Assembly: GCA_026874595.1 (NCBI GenBank)
Contig: CM049308.1
Span: 13,467,001 to 13,531,000, forward strand
Length of the DNA: 64,000 nucleotides
Reading direction: 5' to 3'
From: Sipunculus nudus
Lineage: Eukaryota > Annelida > Sipuncula > Golfingiida > Sipunculidae
Part shown: positions 12,431-25,209 of the stretch, one piece after another
Layout of the letters: the number at the start of each line of letters is the position of its first letter
Numbering within the stretch: position 1 is the stretch's first letter
Notes under the pieces: generated by a model
Database searches by the model: none
The model's input: the letters and a program-made list of their open reading frames with translations, nothing else
What the model was told of the DNA's origin: nothing
Translations under genes and position numbers: made by a program

Positions 12431-13654
12431 CATGTAAAATAAATAAGTTTATATTAAAATGTAAATTGATCATGCACAGGAAAAAAACAATTAATGGCCT
12501 ATCTTTGGTTTATTTTGCCTTACAATCATCAAACTTGATTTAACAACAATTCCTAACACTAATTATGATCCATCCTGTTAATGAAATTATGTTTGCACTT
12601 AAAATTAATAAGCCATTGTTTTTCACAACAGAACTTAATTATGATTGTTGACAGGTATGACGGGTTATGTGTGATGACAGGTCTGATGACATTTGTATAA
12701 GGACTTATGACATGTATGATCAATATTATTTTTTAAGAGTGCATAGCAGAGCTAGGTTTGATGCCTCTAGTAATTGGTTCAGACATAGTAGGGGTCATAC
12801 AGTAGTGGAGTAGCAGGGCGTCTGTGTGGTCTATTGTCATCCCGATATCAAACAGACTAACTTATACAGGTGTGAGCAGTGTAAGGACTGATCTTAGTAT
12901 TGTTGTGGCTCTCAAGGCCCGGTGGCTTAGCTGCCTGGCAGTGCAGTGATCAATGTCTCTGCACTGTAGGGTTTGGTCTATAGCTGTCATGGGGCTTCTA
13001 TAGAACACACTGCGCCTTATAGCTAAAGTTCTGGTCAGCTTGTGCTCTGGCCATACTGTACACTGTTGTCACCTGGATAAGCCGGCAGTCAACTCATGAT
13101 CAGGTATTGGATTTTTCTCTCTATATCTACCACCTTATAATATTTAGTGCTTTTACTGAAACCTATGTGTCTTCTGGTTCTGGTGTATAATTCTATCAAT
13201 CATCTTGGAGATAGAGTTTATATATTTTCAGTTGGATGATTGAATATGATTTTACATTTAATGAAAATTATTTCATGTAAAATAATGTATATTTTATGGT
13301 TAAGCTCTCACTCACAGAGAGAAAGAGAGATAAAATCCTTAGGCTTAAGTAGTCTATTACCAGTTTTAGGTACTAACAATACTATTTTCAGTCCTTTTGT
13401 GGCAAGTGATTTTGCAAAATGCCAGAGAAATATTTCTTCAGGAAATTCCATCACAACATTTTTATCATGTTTTCTACTTTTGTTTGTCCATCCATCAGTG
13501 TGTCTATTTCTGTACATCTTGTTTTTAAATCAAAGTAGTTTTAAAACCAGATATGTTAAATATGTGATTTTGTTGAATATAGATTTTCACTTAAATTCAT
13601 ACATGAACAAAATTATTATATTAAGAATATAGATCCAATACCCTATTTTCAGGG
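12431..13654. other. No gene seen
   Basis: AT-rich. A 130-codon open frame at 13240-13632 has low-complexity hydrophobic content and no recognisable domain. I regard it as chance. Confidence 0.45.
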
Positions 13655-14075
13655 GTTTTTTTAAATTTTTTTTTCAATTAATTTTTTTTTTATGGAGGTT
13701 ACCACCTCCATTTTTTTAATGCTAACTTAATTACATATATGTACATCTGCAGAATTCCATTCCGGTTTCAGACAACATAACAGGGGAGTATCACATGCTT
13801 CCTCTCAATTTATATCCTTGCATTAACCAGGCCCGTTGAACATTGCACCTGCAGGCCCTGGGTGCGTAACATCCCCATAGCTGGGTCATATATCCGAGGA
13901 CCCCTGGAAAGGCTAACTTGTTTGTGAGTGAAACAAGGCCGTTGTGCAGAGCCTTCCCATTAAGCCTGAAGAGCGCTCACCCTGGGTGGGTGTGATTTAA
14001 ACTCACAATCTCCTGGCTTTGAGTCCTGCCCTCTACCCTTTAGCCAAAGAAGCCGGTTTGCCACAGAAGCCTGTT
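13655..14075 (-). repeat. tRNA-derived SINE, family B, copy 2
   Basis: Same body as 10985-11440, including the near-palindrome TGGAGGTTACCACCTCCA next to the T-rich end and the degenerate tRNA-like head at the right end. The two copies differ by many substitutions, indicating age. Confidence 0.75.
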
Positions 14076-14679
14076 TGCATGTTTAGTGACTAACATGCTT
14101 GATATTATTGATTCATCATTTCTTAGCAAGGTTAATGGTTATCAGATTATTATCAGTCAGTCCATCAGGAGATAAGAGGACCATTTTTATTCCCCTTTGT
14201 TTTAACAGGCAATAAATACACTCTGTAATAGATAGTTTGTTAGTGGTGACCTTGAATTAATGATTTATTCATAAGATAATCATAAAAAAGGGACATGATC
14301 ACAGAAAGATGGCTATCACCCAAATGAATACATTCAGTGATTAATTTAAAATATTATTTATATTTTTATTTGGAATTTCAACATGTTTCTCACTCATTCA
14401 GATGAATTAAAATAATCAATATGAAATATTATTTATATATATAGAATTAAAACATTCCATTATTTTATCTCATTCAAATGGATGTAAAAATGTTAATAAG
14501 AAAATAATGTTTATATATATTTAAATGATATTTAAACATTCCATTATATCATTTCATTCCTAAATCCTGAGTCTGAATTATATATAGATATTATAGCAAT
14601 GAAACCACAAATCATGGATGCTTCAAATCGGTATGAAATATACTGGTGTGTTGGTTGGTATGTTAAACAAAACGTTTAA
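14076..14679. other. No gene seen; loosely repeated AT-rich blocks
   Basis: The blocks 'acattccatta' and 'ttatatatat' recur at 14.35-14.56 kb at spacing of roughly 75-85 bases. This suggests a decayed AT-rich tandem repeat. No exon seen. Confidence 0.35.
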
Positions 14680-15000
14680 AGGTAAAGGTGGGGGTGGACG
14701 ATGTCAGTCTCATCTGACTACACACACTTTGCCTTCCTGGTCTTTGGTGCCTGTTCATTCTCAGCTCCCTGGGGAGCATGCAATCAAGGAGCCATTACAG
14801 GCGCTAGAAGGTTATTCGTTCTACATTTGCCTTCCTCTCATGACCGGTACCCTTTCACTCCTGGGTGGAGAGAGCGCACCCTTGTGGTAGAGAATTTGGC
14901 CAGCAGCCTTAGTGCAGACGGCGGTTAGAATAGGTCGCAAACCCACAAACTTGCGGTCACAAGTCCCACACCCTATCCATTGACACCACCACGCTCCAAG
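14680..15000 (-). repeat. tRNA-derived SINE, family C
   Basis: Minus strand from the right: GGTGTCAATGGATAGGGTG (A-box-like), then TGGGTTTGCGACC (B-box-like), followed by a GC-richer body. The order and spacing of the boxes fit a tRNA head. No second copy was found in the window, so the assignment is moderate. Confidence 0.5.
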
Positions 15001-15061
15001 CTAATGTGTAAAGGTACACAGATTAATAGTGTTTCAATATAAATGCCATATAGAGTAGGAG

Positions 15062-15517
15062 TACGCTCTTTACACAGCGCTTTACCTATAGGCCTACTAC
15101 CTATATCGTAAGTGCTGTTTGTTTTGACCTCATATCCTGAATCGTTACACCAGAGGGGAGCACTGTATTTTGGTCCAATCAGATGAGACCTTGTGCTGCA
15201 AGACAAAACGGTTTACCAGCCAAGCCAGGAATACATAGAGCCAATGTTGTTTATTTAGTTTTGAGTGACAACTCATCACCCATTTGACAAGCCACAGGCT
15301 CAGAGAGAATGGCTCTGCATGTGGTTTCTAGGCAGAGCCTGATGCCTGTCGAGTGTTTGTTGACTGGCATTTGGTTGGCTGCTAGTCACATCTGCAGTTT
15401 TTTCAGCAGACAGGCCCACCAGCTGGTGTTTAAGTGCATCATAAAAGGTCAAAGCAGGCAGCGGGAAAATCAGTAGCTTCTTTACAAGCGCAAAATTTCC
15501 GCTGGCTTTGGAGCGTA
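15062..15517 (+). mobile_element. 456-bp TACGCTC element (E), copy 2, 9-bp TSD
   Basis: Begins TACGCTC and ends GAGCGTA (7-bp inverted termini), and is flanked on both sides by a perfect GAGTAGGAG (15053-15061 and 15518-15526). A 9-bp target duplication is typical of Mutator-like elements, but the termini here are too short to assign a superfamily. Non-autonomous: no transposase frame. Confidence 0.85.
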
Positions 15518-15526
15518 GAGTAGGAG

Positions 15527-18430
15527 AAGAGTATTGAGGACATCTGTCCATCTAATGACATAAGATGAAGTTGATATACGAAGCTCTAAGTGAGCACCAT
15601 ATTTTCCACTTTTTGCTGATCTCATCATTTGGTTGTTCATTTATTTGGAAGAAGACACCCTGGATGGTAAACTGAAGAACTGCCTCAAAGACAATTATAT
15701 AGTCTTTAAAAGTTTTAAATAAATTGACTGTTATTTGAGGAAGTGCATGTCTCTTATTCTTCCAATAAACTGTTTGAACATTGTCTTGTGATAAATCTAG
15801 AAACTTTAATTTCAGTTTCAAAAGGGACAGTTCTAATACACTGCAGTGACAGATTATGCTGACTACAATGACTCTTTCATTAGTTTTATCCAACTTTGTA
15901 TATGTTGTAGTCATGTGCTAGTTAATAGATTATATTGATGATTGGTCATTTTCTTTCATAATTAAATCCATTAAATTTTTGCATAATTGATCATAAATGA
16001 TTATGTATGCACATGAAAAGAAGTCATATTGTCCCGATAAAATATTTTCATTCTGTTAGAGATATAAGACAGACTTTAATAAAACAGCCACATTAAAAAA
16101 TTAACATTGTGCAATGAATAAGTGTCAAGAACCTTCCCAACTTATATATAACCTTGAACTTTCAGCGTGATGTACAAGTTAAACTGAATAAACTAAGTCA
16201 TTAGTTTCGGTATAATTCTATACAGCATATTTTATGGTAATTAATAGAGTGTATATGGAATAATGTATTGATATTTGATCATCGGTCGTTTTTTATCATT
16301 CAATCATTGACTTTGATTTTACAACTGTTTCCTAGCACTAATATGTTGTATAAATGAACACCATGAGTAGATATTTATTTATCATAGGACAATTGTTTTA
16401 TTAGGTAACTTAAGAATTGAACTTTCTAGTTTTATAAAGAGTTTGAAATGCTCAATAATTTTAATTTTAATCAAGGAATACTGTGTACTAGATCCCCTCT
16501 TCCAGAGACTGGTCAGTGACCAGTAGTAATAAATAATGCAGGGCCACCGGCCCCAGCTCAGCTCACATATTTATGATACATGCAGTTCCCTGATTAAACT
16601 GGACACATTCCAGACAAGCCAAGCCTGGTGTATAATACTGGTAAAATGAACCGCAATACAGGGTCAGATGTGTATAATCACATATCCAGACTACAGGCAT
16701 ATCACCAGTCTGTGTTACATGTCACCATACTGATATGTAAACGTACACCTTGTAGACTATATCATGTGCATTTATTATACACCTGATGTATTGTCAGGCA
16801 AATAAAAGTATCTGTATGTAATGTGTATGCATATGATGTAGAGTGACCGACTTCAGATGTTTAGTCACAGAACAGCCAAGTGTGCACAGTCCACATATAT
16901 AAAAAGCTACATACATAGTCTGGCTCTGCTGCAGTATTAGGTTTTAGCATCATATGAAGAATAAAAGCCTGATTTAATTAGTTATGAAACAACCCATAAG
17001 ATGACAGCATTTCCTGCTGTCAATCCTAGAATGCAACATCTAGTTTGAGGCAGGGGGTCAATACAATGGTGCCACCTATCTCTATATAGCTGAACTGAGG
17101 GATGTTTCAAGGCAAATAACTTTGTACTGGGCATTATCACTGGTTCAACGATGAGAAGCATAACCACTTATGTAACCACTTATATTTCAGGAACTATTGT
17201 ATTATATTCTTATCTGCCATAAAATGGATTTATCATCTCCTGTCAGCTGTTATGTGGTTGCAAGGGGTTGGATCCAGGATTTAGGAAAAGGAGGGGTCCA
17301 ACCCAGAGTACCCCCTTGACCCCCCCCCTCTACTATTAGGTAAAGTCACATGTAAATGTTGTTGTCATAGGACCAGTCAGTCACTGAACCCATGTGTGAT
17401 TGTGATTCAGGTCTAGTACCTATGTTGGATATTCCATTTTACATATATACATCTTGCATACATAAGACATAAGTAGCACAGTGACATTGCCACTTGTATG
17501 CATTTTAACCAATGTCCAGCCTTAGGTGATTTTTTCATTCATTCATTAATTCATCGATAAACTTGCATCTTATGGCATTTAGGGCAAATTATTTAGTTTT
17601 ATAGAGTTTAGCTAAAGGACTGGCAGCATGGCAAGTTCCTGCTTAAATGATAATACACAGATATGTTGGTCAATTTGGTGATATAAAACTCATTTTCTGT
17701 GTTGTTCTATTTAATCTGTGGGAGAAACCCTCCACTTATCTATATAACACACTAAACATACTCTGATCAATGCTTTTATCAATCATTTAGAGTCAGGCTC
17801 ATTCGTTTATTGTTCAAGAGGAAGTGCATATAAAACATGAACTTGTCACTCATTTTTCCAGGATTCTCCACCATTTATGATTTCATTATTTGGTGTATAT
17901 AATTATAATTGTATCACTGTTGTTTTGTTAGTAAAATTAGTAGTGGCATTATTTCTTACTTTTAATATCTGCAGTCATGTTGTTGAAATAATTGAATATA
18001 TGATTGCAAATGTAGTATATAATGCAACTTTAGTGTTAAAAAAGTATCAGCAGAGTATACTAACTTAGATGCAGGAATTTATGATGTCATACGATACTCG
18101 TAACTTGACATCAAAAGCATCACTAATGCTTCTAGTTGCAGTTAAAGTTCTTGTAGTTGTTACATATTTTGTAGCCTGTATTATTATCAATAATATAGGA
18201 AATTATTAGATCATATTAGCATTTGTGTTGATTTTATTTCATTACTGTTTGACATTTCATTATAGTGCATAGCTGTTATATTATTCTGTCATGGTTTAAA
18301 CATAGTTTATTATATATATATATATATTATAGGTGTATTTCGTTTTGCTTGATTAATAATTTTGTGATAATAATGAGTGTAGTAGCTTACTAATCAGCTC
18401 ACTAACAATGCTATATCTGCTTTAACTGTA
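15527..18430. other. No gene seen; probable upstream/5' intron of the 18.4-kb gene
   Basis: No exon with both splice sites was recognised. A 120-codon frame on the minus strand (15914-15552) lacks any familiar motif. Blocks near 15.93-16.09 kb recur at 48.36-48.49 kb ('tgattggtcattttctttgat' relatives), another dispersed repeat. Because the first coding exon at 18432 starts at a splice acceptor, a non-coding 5' exon must lie upstream, perhaps here. Confidence 0.4.
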
Positions 18431-18438
18431 GGCCAGAG

Positions 18439-21400
18439 ATGGACCCATGGGAACCCCGGGAGTTCACAAAGGTCATACCCCTCAGTGGGGATAACAAGGC
18501 AAATGTCAGTGTACAGGTATGTAGACTAACTGTATCTCTGTATGTACATGTAGAGAAACCAGAGTTATCAATTAGCAAGTCCACACTAACCCCACACAGT
18601 TAGCTTCAAACTTGCTACCCCTCTGCAGCATATATATAAGACACAAGCTTTGCTTTATGGTGTTATTTTGTTTATTCAGGTCGCATGTGATGTGGAAAGA
18701 CCAGCTTTGTCAGGTAAGATGAGGGTCTAATAAATGTCATGTACCGGTAGGTGTTTCTAGTAGAGATTGATGGTGGGAAAATGCAGGGCTTGACATTTGC
18801 CCAGGGCAAAATTCCAGAAAATTGTGGTAGGGCAGCCAAAAGTGGGCTCTCACTTGTCTGACTGAGCAGCTGCTTTCAAATTTAATCACTTCTGCGTTGA
18901 CCTGTGGCTTAAACATTCATTGAAATTATTTCATAACCATGTAAGACCTTGTTGGAACAGAAAAGCAGACAGACAAACAATATTTTGTGGAAGAAAAAAC
19001 AGACAAACAGTTATGAACTGATGGTTTGAGTTGGTTGAGGCAACTGAACCTTTTCACAGGCACAGCAAAAGACAACTGTAGGCAATTATGTATCCTGTTC
19101 AATTTAAAAAAAAAATCAACCTAAATTATTGAATTTATTTAAACATCTTGGAAGCATGAAGGTGAATACAAATCTTAATTTGACATTATCAGTCTCAGAT
19201 GAATGTATGTATGAAGATTTGTAAGATTTAAAACTAAAAATTCACACCTAAAAAACACAAGCATGAGACCTGCAGGACCATGTAATTTTCAACCCCTGTA
19301 GATTACCATTAATGTGATACTGTGGTTGGCTTTGTGGGGTTAAAATTTTGCGATTTTCACCTTCCCATAATTTCGCGAGTGTTCAATTTTTGTCAGATCT
19401 CACAATACAAAAGATCTATACAGAGAGTATAACCATTATTACGTTACTTAATTATATCAAATATTATGTGCACAAAATCTTATTGACAAGAATATTGTTT
19501 GTTAATGATATCAAATCAAATGGGAAGATCTGATATCTTGCAAATTATCAATCTTTGAATATACAAAATATATTTTTGTCCCCCACTTCTGCGGAACAGG
19601 GGACATTGATTTGGGTTTGTCTGTCTGTCACTCTGTCTGTCTGTCTGTCAGGTTATTGTTTCCATGCGAAAACTTTCCTACTTATTACCTGATTTCATCC
19701 AAATTTGGGTCAGTGATTGCTCTCATGCATACCTTGGTTCGGATTGGTTTTTGAGTTTGTCTGAAAAATAATTATCTCTAGCTCAAAAAAAATTATCAAA
19801 TTTTTGTTTGATTCTCAATGTGTTTTTTTTTTATTTTCACCTGCAGATGTCTCCTTATGTCATAGTGGATCTGTTTAAGTTTTCATGTGCATTCAAGATT
19901 TCTCAACGTCATAATTTTGGTTGCTTATCAAGCATGAAAAACAACAAGATCTCAAAGCGGGGGACATTAATTCCACAAATTTGCTTGTTATTCATGATGT
20001 ACGTCAACCTTTATTTTCAACATTGCTTTTGACAATCGGACCTGTTATTCAAGACGGATTTATTTTTTCACGATTGTTCTCCTTCACAAATATCTGTAAT
20101 TTGAAACCCTCATGAACAAAAAGGCAACCACAGTGTTTAGTGTGGATGAAGGGTTTCACTCTGTTAGTTTCTCTGTTTAATGGAGTATTTTAACATTTGG
20201 CTGACTCAAGTGAAGATGTATACCATTCAGAAACATATTTGATATGTCATGGTTTATTATTAAGTAATTATTATGCATACTTACAATTAAAAACCCTCAA
20301 TAATCAGAGGCTGTCAGTACTTGAAAAATAAGGCTTATGAATTTTGTGTATACAAATATTCTTTCATATTATTGGTAATACTGTCAGCATTGAATCAGTT
20401 GTATGGTTTACCATTTTGTTACAGAGTAATGTAAAGTTTGTCTTTTTTTAATTTAACTGTGGAAAATTAATACTTCTCAGCAATATTTGTATATTTTGTG
20501 TTTTTTTGGTAAATAGAAATACAGTAAAACCTCACTAAACAGACACCAAGTTAAACGACCACCATAAAATAATGACCACTTCTTCTTGGTCCCAATTGTA
20601 TTTTTCTTTTTTTTTTATCAAACCTCACTTAGACAACCACCACAAAAATGTGACCACTTTATCAAGGTCCCATTGGTTGTAATTTTGAGGGTTCACTGTA
20701 TAATAGGTTTATTAAAGCTTCAGTTTGTCAAATTTTGTGTTTTAACAGACAGATTTGGATGTGACAGTCCTGCCATCACTGCCCAATGAGAAGGCTACGA
20801 TGACGTGTGACATATCACCTGACCGCGATGTATTTGGGGACGTGCATGCTGGATACAGCAGGCCCCGGTCAGCAAGGTCGTACCGTCCAGTCACTCCACT
20901 CTTCACAAAAACTCATGAAGCCGGTGTCACAGTTCCATACAATAATTATTACCAACGACTCAAGATAGGTGGTGTGAGTGAACCAATCAGGGCACGCAAA
21001 GCTCCCCGAAAAGAACCCCCACCTCCTGTGTAAGTTTAAAAATGTCAACTTTAAAAACTGCATTTTAAAGACAGTTGTCTTCTATTTTACACAACTATTC
21101 TTATCTTCTGTACATATTATATTAAATTACATTTGTATTGCATTGTTTATAGCATTTTGTATCCACCAACTTTGAGTTAGTTACATTATATTCATAAACA
21201 CTTTGTCCAAGAGCTTTTTCTAAATGGACATTAATTACATTATTTCCATTGGATTGGACATTTGTGCCATTTTGTCCACAGGCATTAAGTCACTTACATT
21301 ATGTTCATTAACCTTTTGTCCAAGAGCATTCTGTAAATGGATATTAATCACATTATATCCAATGGATTGGACATTTGTGGCTTTTTATGTCTAGGAGTAT

Positions 21401-24326
21401 ATCTTGTAGTAATTTATCTGTAATACAGGAATATAAAGGTAAAGAAAAGGTATTTCTTTTGTGGATATTTTGTCCATGTTTTTCTACAGTATAAGCAATA
21501 ATCATACATGATAACATTATCTGTTTTCTTATTCAGAAAATGTTTTGATCTTTGAATTCATTTTCTGATAAAAAGTTTGTCATATTATACTTTTATAACA
21601 GTTATCTTGCATAAGTATTGTTTTATCATTTAAGTGTTATCTTGTTTCTCTGAATCCCAAAATCACAAGTCATTTTATGTTGCTAAGAGTTTACTTGAAT
21701 CTTGAGTTAACTGACCTGATGAAACATGGAAATACAGAATAAAAAACAGAATTACAGGAACAGTTTTGCAATATGGGTTCAATCATATGTAGACAACAAG
21801 TATGAAATAAAAATGTACACTTGATGAGCATGGAGCACCCACTGAACAGCATTTCATTTTTTTGGTGTAGATTCCGTAATGGCCGACATGGAGCTCCATG
21901 GAGGCATGTTAGACAATGCACGGGAAACCTAGGCAATCATATTTGTTTCATCGACGGTAAGTATGAGGTATACAACTATTTAACTATATAAAAATACTAT
22001 TTATAAAAATTTTTATCAAAATAAAAAACAGAAAAAAATTATAAGTGAAATGTTATCCTTGAACTCGATACACAAAACTATTTTCTTGATGAATTTAACA
22101 CAGTTTGTATGCCCTTAATTATACAGAAAATTCATAGAAAATTACTTTATATATAATGGATTATTGCCAAATATGAAGAAAGTCATGATATTTGAATTTC
22201 CAGATAAATAAAATTGTAAATAATTTTTGTTTTATTATAATATTTGAAAATTTAACACACAAGAAGATACACATCTTCCAATAAAACAACAAACTGAAAC
22301 TTGGTGTCTAGAATCTTTGGAGAAGGTCTACAATGTAGACCAATGATTCATGTTTCATTCTGGACCTCTCAGCAGACACGTCTGATCATTAGCAGTAACT
22401 TTTAGGATGCGTGAAATCCTACAAAAGACCTTTATTTTTTCCTGAAAAGTTTGAATTTTGTCATGAAATTTGTTCTGAAAGTGTAGGGTTCTGAATCGTG
22501 CTATAATTCTAGGATTTGGGGGTGGTTAAAAAAGTGTTATCTTACATTTGCCAATAGACATCCCTTCTCCCTCAAACTCTTTTCACAGATAGATTCTCAC
22601 CTGCAGAGTCCTCATTGCACTTCCATGTCATGTCCCTGTACCCTTATTGAACCATGACAGGTTCATATGTAATTTTCTTGAAACTGCCCATGGGGTCTGC
22701 CATTTTGTGTATACACTAATATCTGGATATCACAGGTCACATGTCAAAATTATTGGTATATCGCTAGTTATATGAATGTTTATGTTAGATTTACTATAAA
22801 TATCTGTTAATATACTATAAATATCTGTTAATACTGAAGTTGGGAGGGATGTCCAAAATCTGATAAAATGTATAATTTCAATAAGTGAACCATAGACTGT
22901 AAGTTCTTTAATATTTTAGATCTTATATATAAAAGCTTGAATTCTGGGTGATATAACTGTGGTTATCTTCCTGGTAATGTAATGAACATTATTAGTAACT
23001 GCTGTGGTTATTTAATTAATTTATTAATTAAAATAAAAAAAAATTGAATGATGGACTTCATATTTGCATTATTAACACCAAAAAAAACCCTGAGATTTAT
23101 CAATATGGCTGTGATTGACACCCGTCATTCATTCTTTGCAGGAGCCGTCAAGCAGGATGATTTAAAGACCTTCCCACCATATGGCTACATTGACAACTTT
23201 GAGAGCTATTCTTATGAATCACCACGACCACCGTCCAATTATAGTAGATCTGCCCCATTGAGAAAGAGCATGGATGATAGGCTGAACACCATATTCAATG
23301 ATAAAGCCAGGAAAGGTTTCAGATATTGGTATGAGCCCAAAAACAAAAAACGTAAGTTACCCCTTATTTAATGTTTTCCATTTTTATCAATAAATAATGA
23401 GACAGGGTTCTCTTAATTGCTTTGAATATGAAATAACACAGACTTTAACAAAACTTATATCTGCTCTTTACTGTAAGTGCTCTTCTGGGTGTCAACATGC
23501 ATATGGTTTATTTCAATACTCAGACCCATCACCAGACGGCAGCACACTACATGAGCCTGAGTGACTTCATTATATTTTGTCATGCTGTCGCTCCAGCTTG
23601 AGTATTATCATAATTTTTTGTATATTTGTGTGAAATGGGTAATCTTATTTCCTCCATATGTTATGTTATTAGTTTTGTTCAATTACAAGACCTGACAAGT
23701 GACAATGTTGGTAACTGTTTGATTGTGCCCAGTTTTGACACATAAGATGGGTTTTCCATGGGCCGAGTTGACATGGGCCAAGTTCACAAGGACCCTCCTA
23801 GCACCTTTTTTTTAATTTTTTTTAAAGGATAGGTCCATGGTGTTGGTGGCACTGTCTATTGAATGAGGATGAAGGTATCTATATGATAAGAATAATATGC
23901 CTTCTGGATTTTGGGTTTTATATGCACAGGGTTAGGAATAATCCAGAAGTCGTAACCTGTCATTATGACTTTAGAGCAAATCTCCGAGGTTCTATAATGA
24001 GATTTCACCATTATGCCATCCAGGCACTTTTAGGATTCAGTTCAGGGATCTTTTGCTCCAAAGTCTGACGCCTTAGTCACCAGGCTAAGTCCTAACCCCC
24101 CCCCCCCCTCCCCAAAGCATCTTTCCCCAACGTTTAAGACCAAAATCAGGCATTTCTTAGAAGTGACCAGGGGAGTTAAGTGACAGTGGTTGAGTAGGCC
24201 TACCACTCTGGTTGATCATAATAAAGATTGTACTGAATATATATTACTTGATTTCAAATTTTCTTTTCAGTACCCCCAAATCAGACGATATCAGGACGAC
24301 TGATGAAGATGGGAGTCGGTTACTGA
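18439..24326 (+). CDS. Uncharacterised 246-residue protein, six coding exons
   Basis: I do not recognise the family. Coding segments are 18439-18516, 18680-18713, 20753-21029, 21871-21956, 23142-23351 and 24271-24326. Phases (0,1,2,1,1) join without a stop, total 741 bases, and every junction has GT/AG. The start is the first ATG after the acceptor at 18431, so a non-coding 5' exon lies further upstream. The product is hydrophilic, rich in Pro, Arg and Tyr, with PRPRSARSYRPVTP and KEPPPPV stretches, no signal peptide and no membrane segment. Middle and C-terminal parts carry aromatic/Pro motifs such as FPPYGYIDNFESY and FRYWYEP. That composition resembles small axonemal or sperm microtubule-associated proteins, which is only an impression. 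A likely polyadenylation signal AATAAA lies at 24871. Introns contain MITEs but the exons are clean. Confidence is high that this is a gene and low on function. Confidence 0.8.
18680..18713 (+). CDS. 34-nt coding exon 2 of the unknown gene, possibly skippable
   Basis: Bounded by TTTATTCAG and GTAAGAT. If included, exon 3 must start at the second of two tandem acceptors (ACAG|ACAG|ATTTGG, 20753) to stay in frame. If skipped, exon 1 (phase 0) joins in frame to the first acceptor at 20749. Both readings remain open, so alternative splicing of this small exon is plausible. Confidence 0.55.
19319..20134. mobile_element. Inverted-repeat element split by a nested MITE
   Basis: Ends ACTGTGGTTGGCTTT on the left and AAGGCAACCACAGT on the right. 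No convincing target duplication is visible. A separate element occupies 19577-19966 in its middle. It lies in intron 2 of the unknown gene. No transposase frame. Confidence 0.5.
19577..19966. mobile_element. 390-bp MITE with TGTCCCCC termini
   Basis: Left end TGTCCCCCACTTCTGC, right end CAAAGCGGGGGACA, with a (CTGT)n run near 19620-19650. The left end also forms its own short GTCCCC/GGGGAC hairpin. It sits inside a larger inverted-repeat element. Class unknown. Confidence 0.6.
20522..20698. mobile_element. 177-bp MITE, Tc1/mariner-like ends
   Basis: CAGTAAAACCTCAC at the left and GAGGGTTCACTG at the right, with TA at 20520-20521 and 20699-20700. The interior contains repeated 'gaccac(c/t)' blocks like its relatives at 8883 and 56124. 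Intron 2 of the unknown gene, only about 50 bases before the exon-3 acceptor. Confidence 0.8.
21178..21400. repeat. 114-bp tandem duplication
   Basis: The blocks 'ttgtccaagagc', 'aaatggacattaat' and 'attggattggacatttgtg' occur twice at ~114-bp spacing in intron 3 of the unknown gene. Confidence 0.7.
23755..24110 (-). repeat. Probable tRNA-derived SINE
   Basis: The right end read on the minus strand, after a C/G homopolymer, resembles a tRNA head (TTAGCCTGGTGACTAAGGCG). The left end has an A/T-rich run, as expected for a tail. Only one copy seen. Lies in intron 5 of the unknown gene. Confidence 0.4.
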
Positions 24327-24870
24327 TGCTCATAAATGGAAGACTACAACATCCAACAATATCCATCTGCATCCAGAATATAAACAACTCTTACCTTACA
24401 AAACACCTGCCAGTCATGACTTCACAAGGTCAAAACAATGGATTCCAAGAAAATGGAGACCATTTAAAAGGACTGATGGGGACAGTTACTTCTCATAATA
24501 TAAAAATTACACATAAAAAAAATTATATATTTCATGAATACTGATATTATTTACAACTGGGAGGTTTTGTATATGTATACTAAATAGTCTAGTTCTCTGC
24601 ACAAAATTCAAATATGTACATGTTTTCTTCAGGTCAGAGTCAAAGAAACAGTGGGGGGGGGGGGGGGGAGGGAACTGTAACATTATGTACTACACAAATG
24701 TATTATATTAGAGAGCATTTTTTGTCAAAACATTTCACAAAATGCCTAAAATCCTGTGACTGATCTTCATTCCTCATCTAATTTAATTATCTCTTGACAA
24801 AATCAATCATTTTACTCCTGCAATAACATAATCATTTCTCTTATGCTGAACATATCAAGATATAGTTTAA

Positions 24871-24876
24871 AATAAA
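24871..24876 (+). terminator. Candidate polyadenylation signal of the unknown gene
   Basis: AATAAA 545 bases after the stop codon at 24326. A second AATAAA occurs near 25120. Which is used cannot be told from sequence. Confidence 0.45.
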
Positions 24877-25209
24877 ATGCACCTGTTATCACAATTAACC
24901 CACCTGTGAGGAGTAAGGGGCACAGATTGCCCAAATATGACACTTACATACACATATTGTTATTTTATAATTTATGCCTGTTTTCTGGGATATGGCCAGT
25001 ATTTGAATTTTCACATGATGGATTAAGTATTTATATGAACACTCTGTCCAGGTTGTTTTATATTGTGTCTATTATGTATATTTTAATTATATCAGATGCA
25101 ATGCAGATAGAAGTAAACAATAATAAAGAATTTGTGTGTATATGGTCAGATATGTATATATTACAAAGATGTATGTGCGACAGAATGGGATCCATTCTCA
25201 ATAAGTAAA

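Noticed and set aside
13240-13632. 130-codon open frame on the plus strand
   Set aside because: Low-complexity hydrophobic and Lys/Ile/Asn-rich content consistent with chance in AT-rich DNA.
15552-15914. 120-codon open frame on the minus strand
   Set aside because: No recognisable domain, AT-driven composition and no splice context. It could be a decayed transposon gene but nothing supports that.
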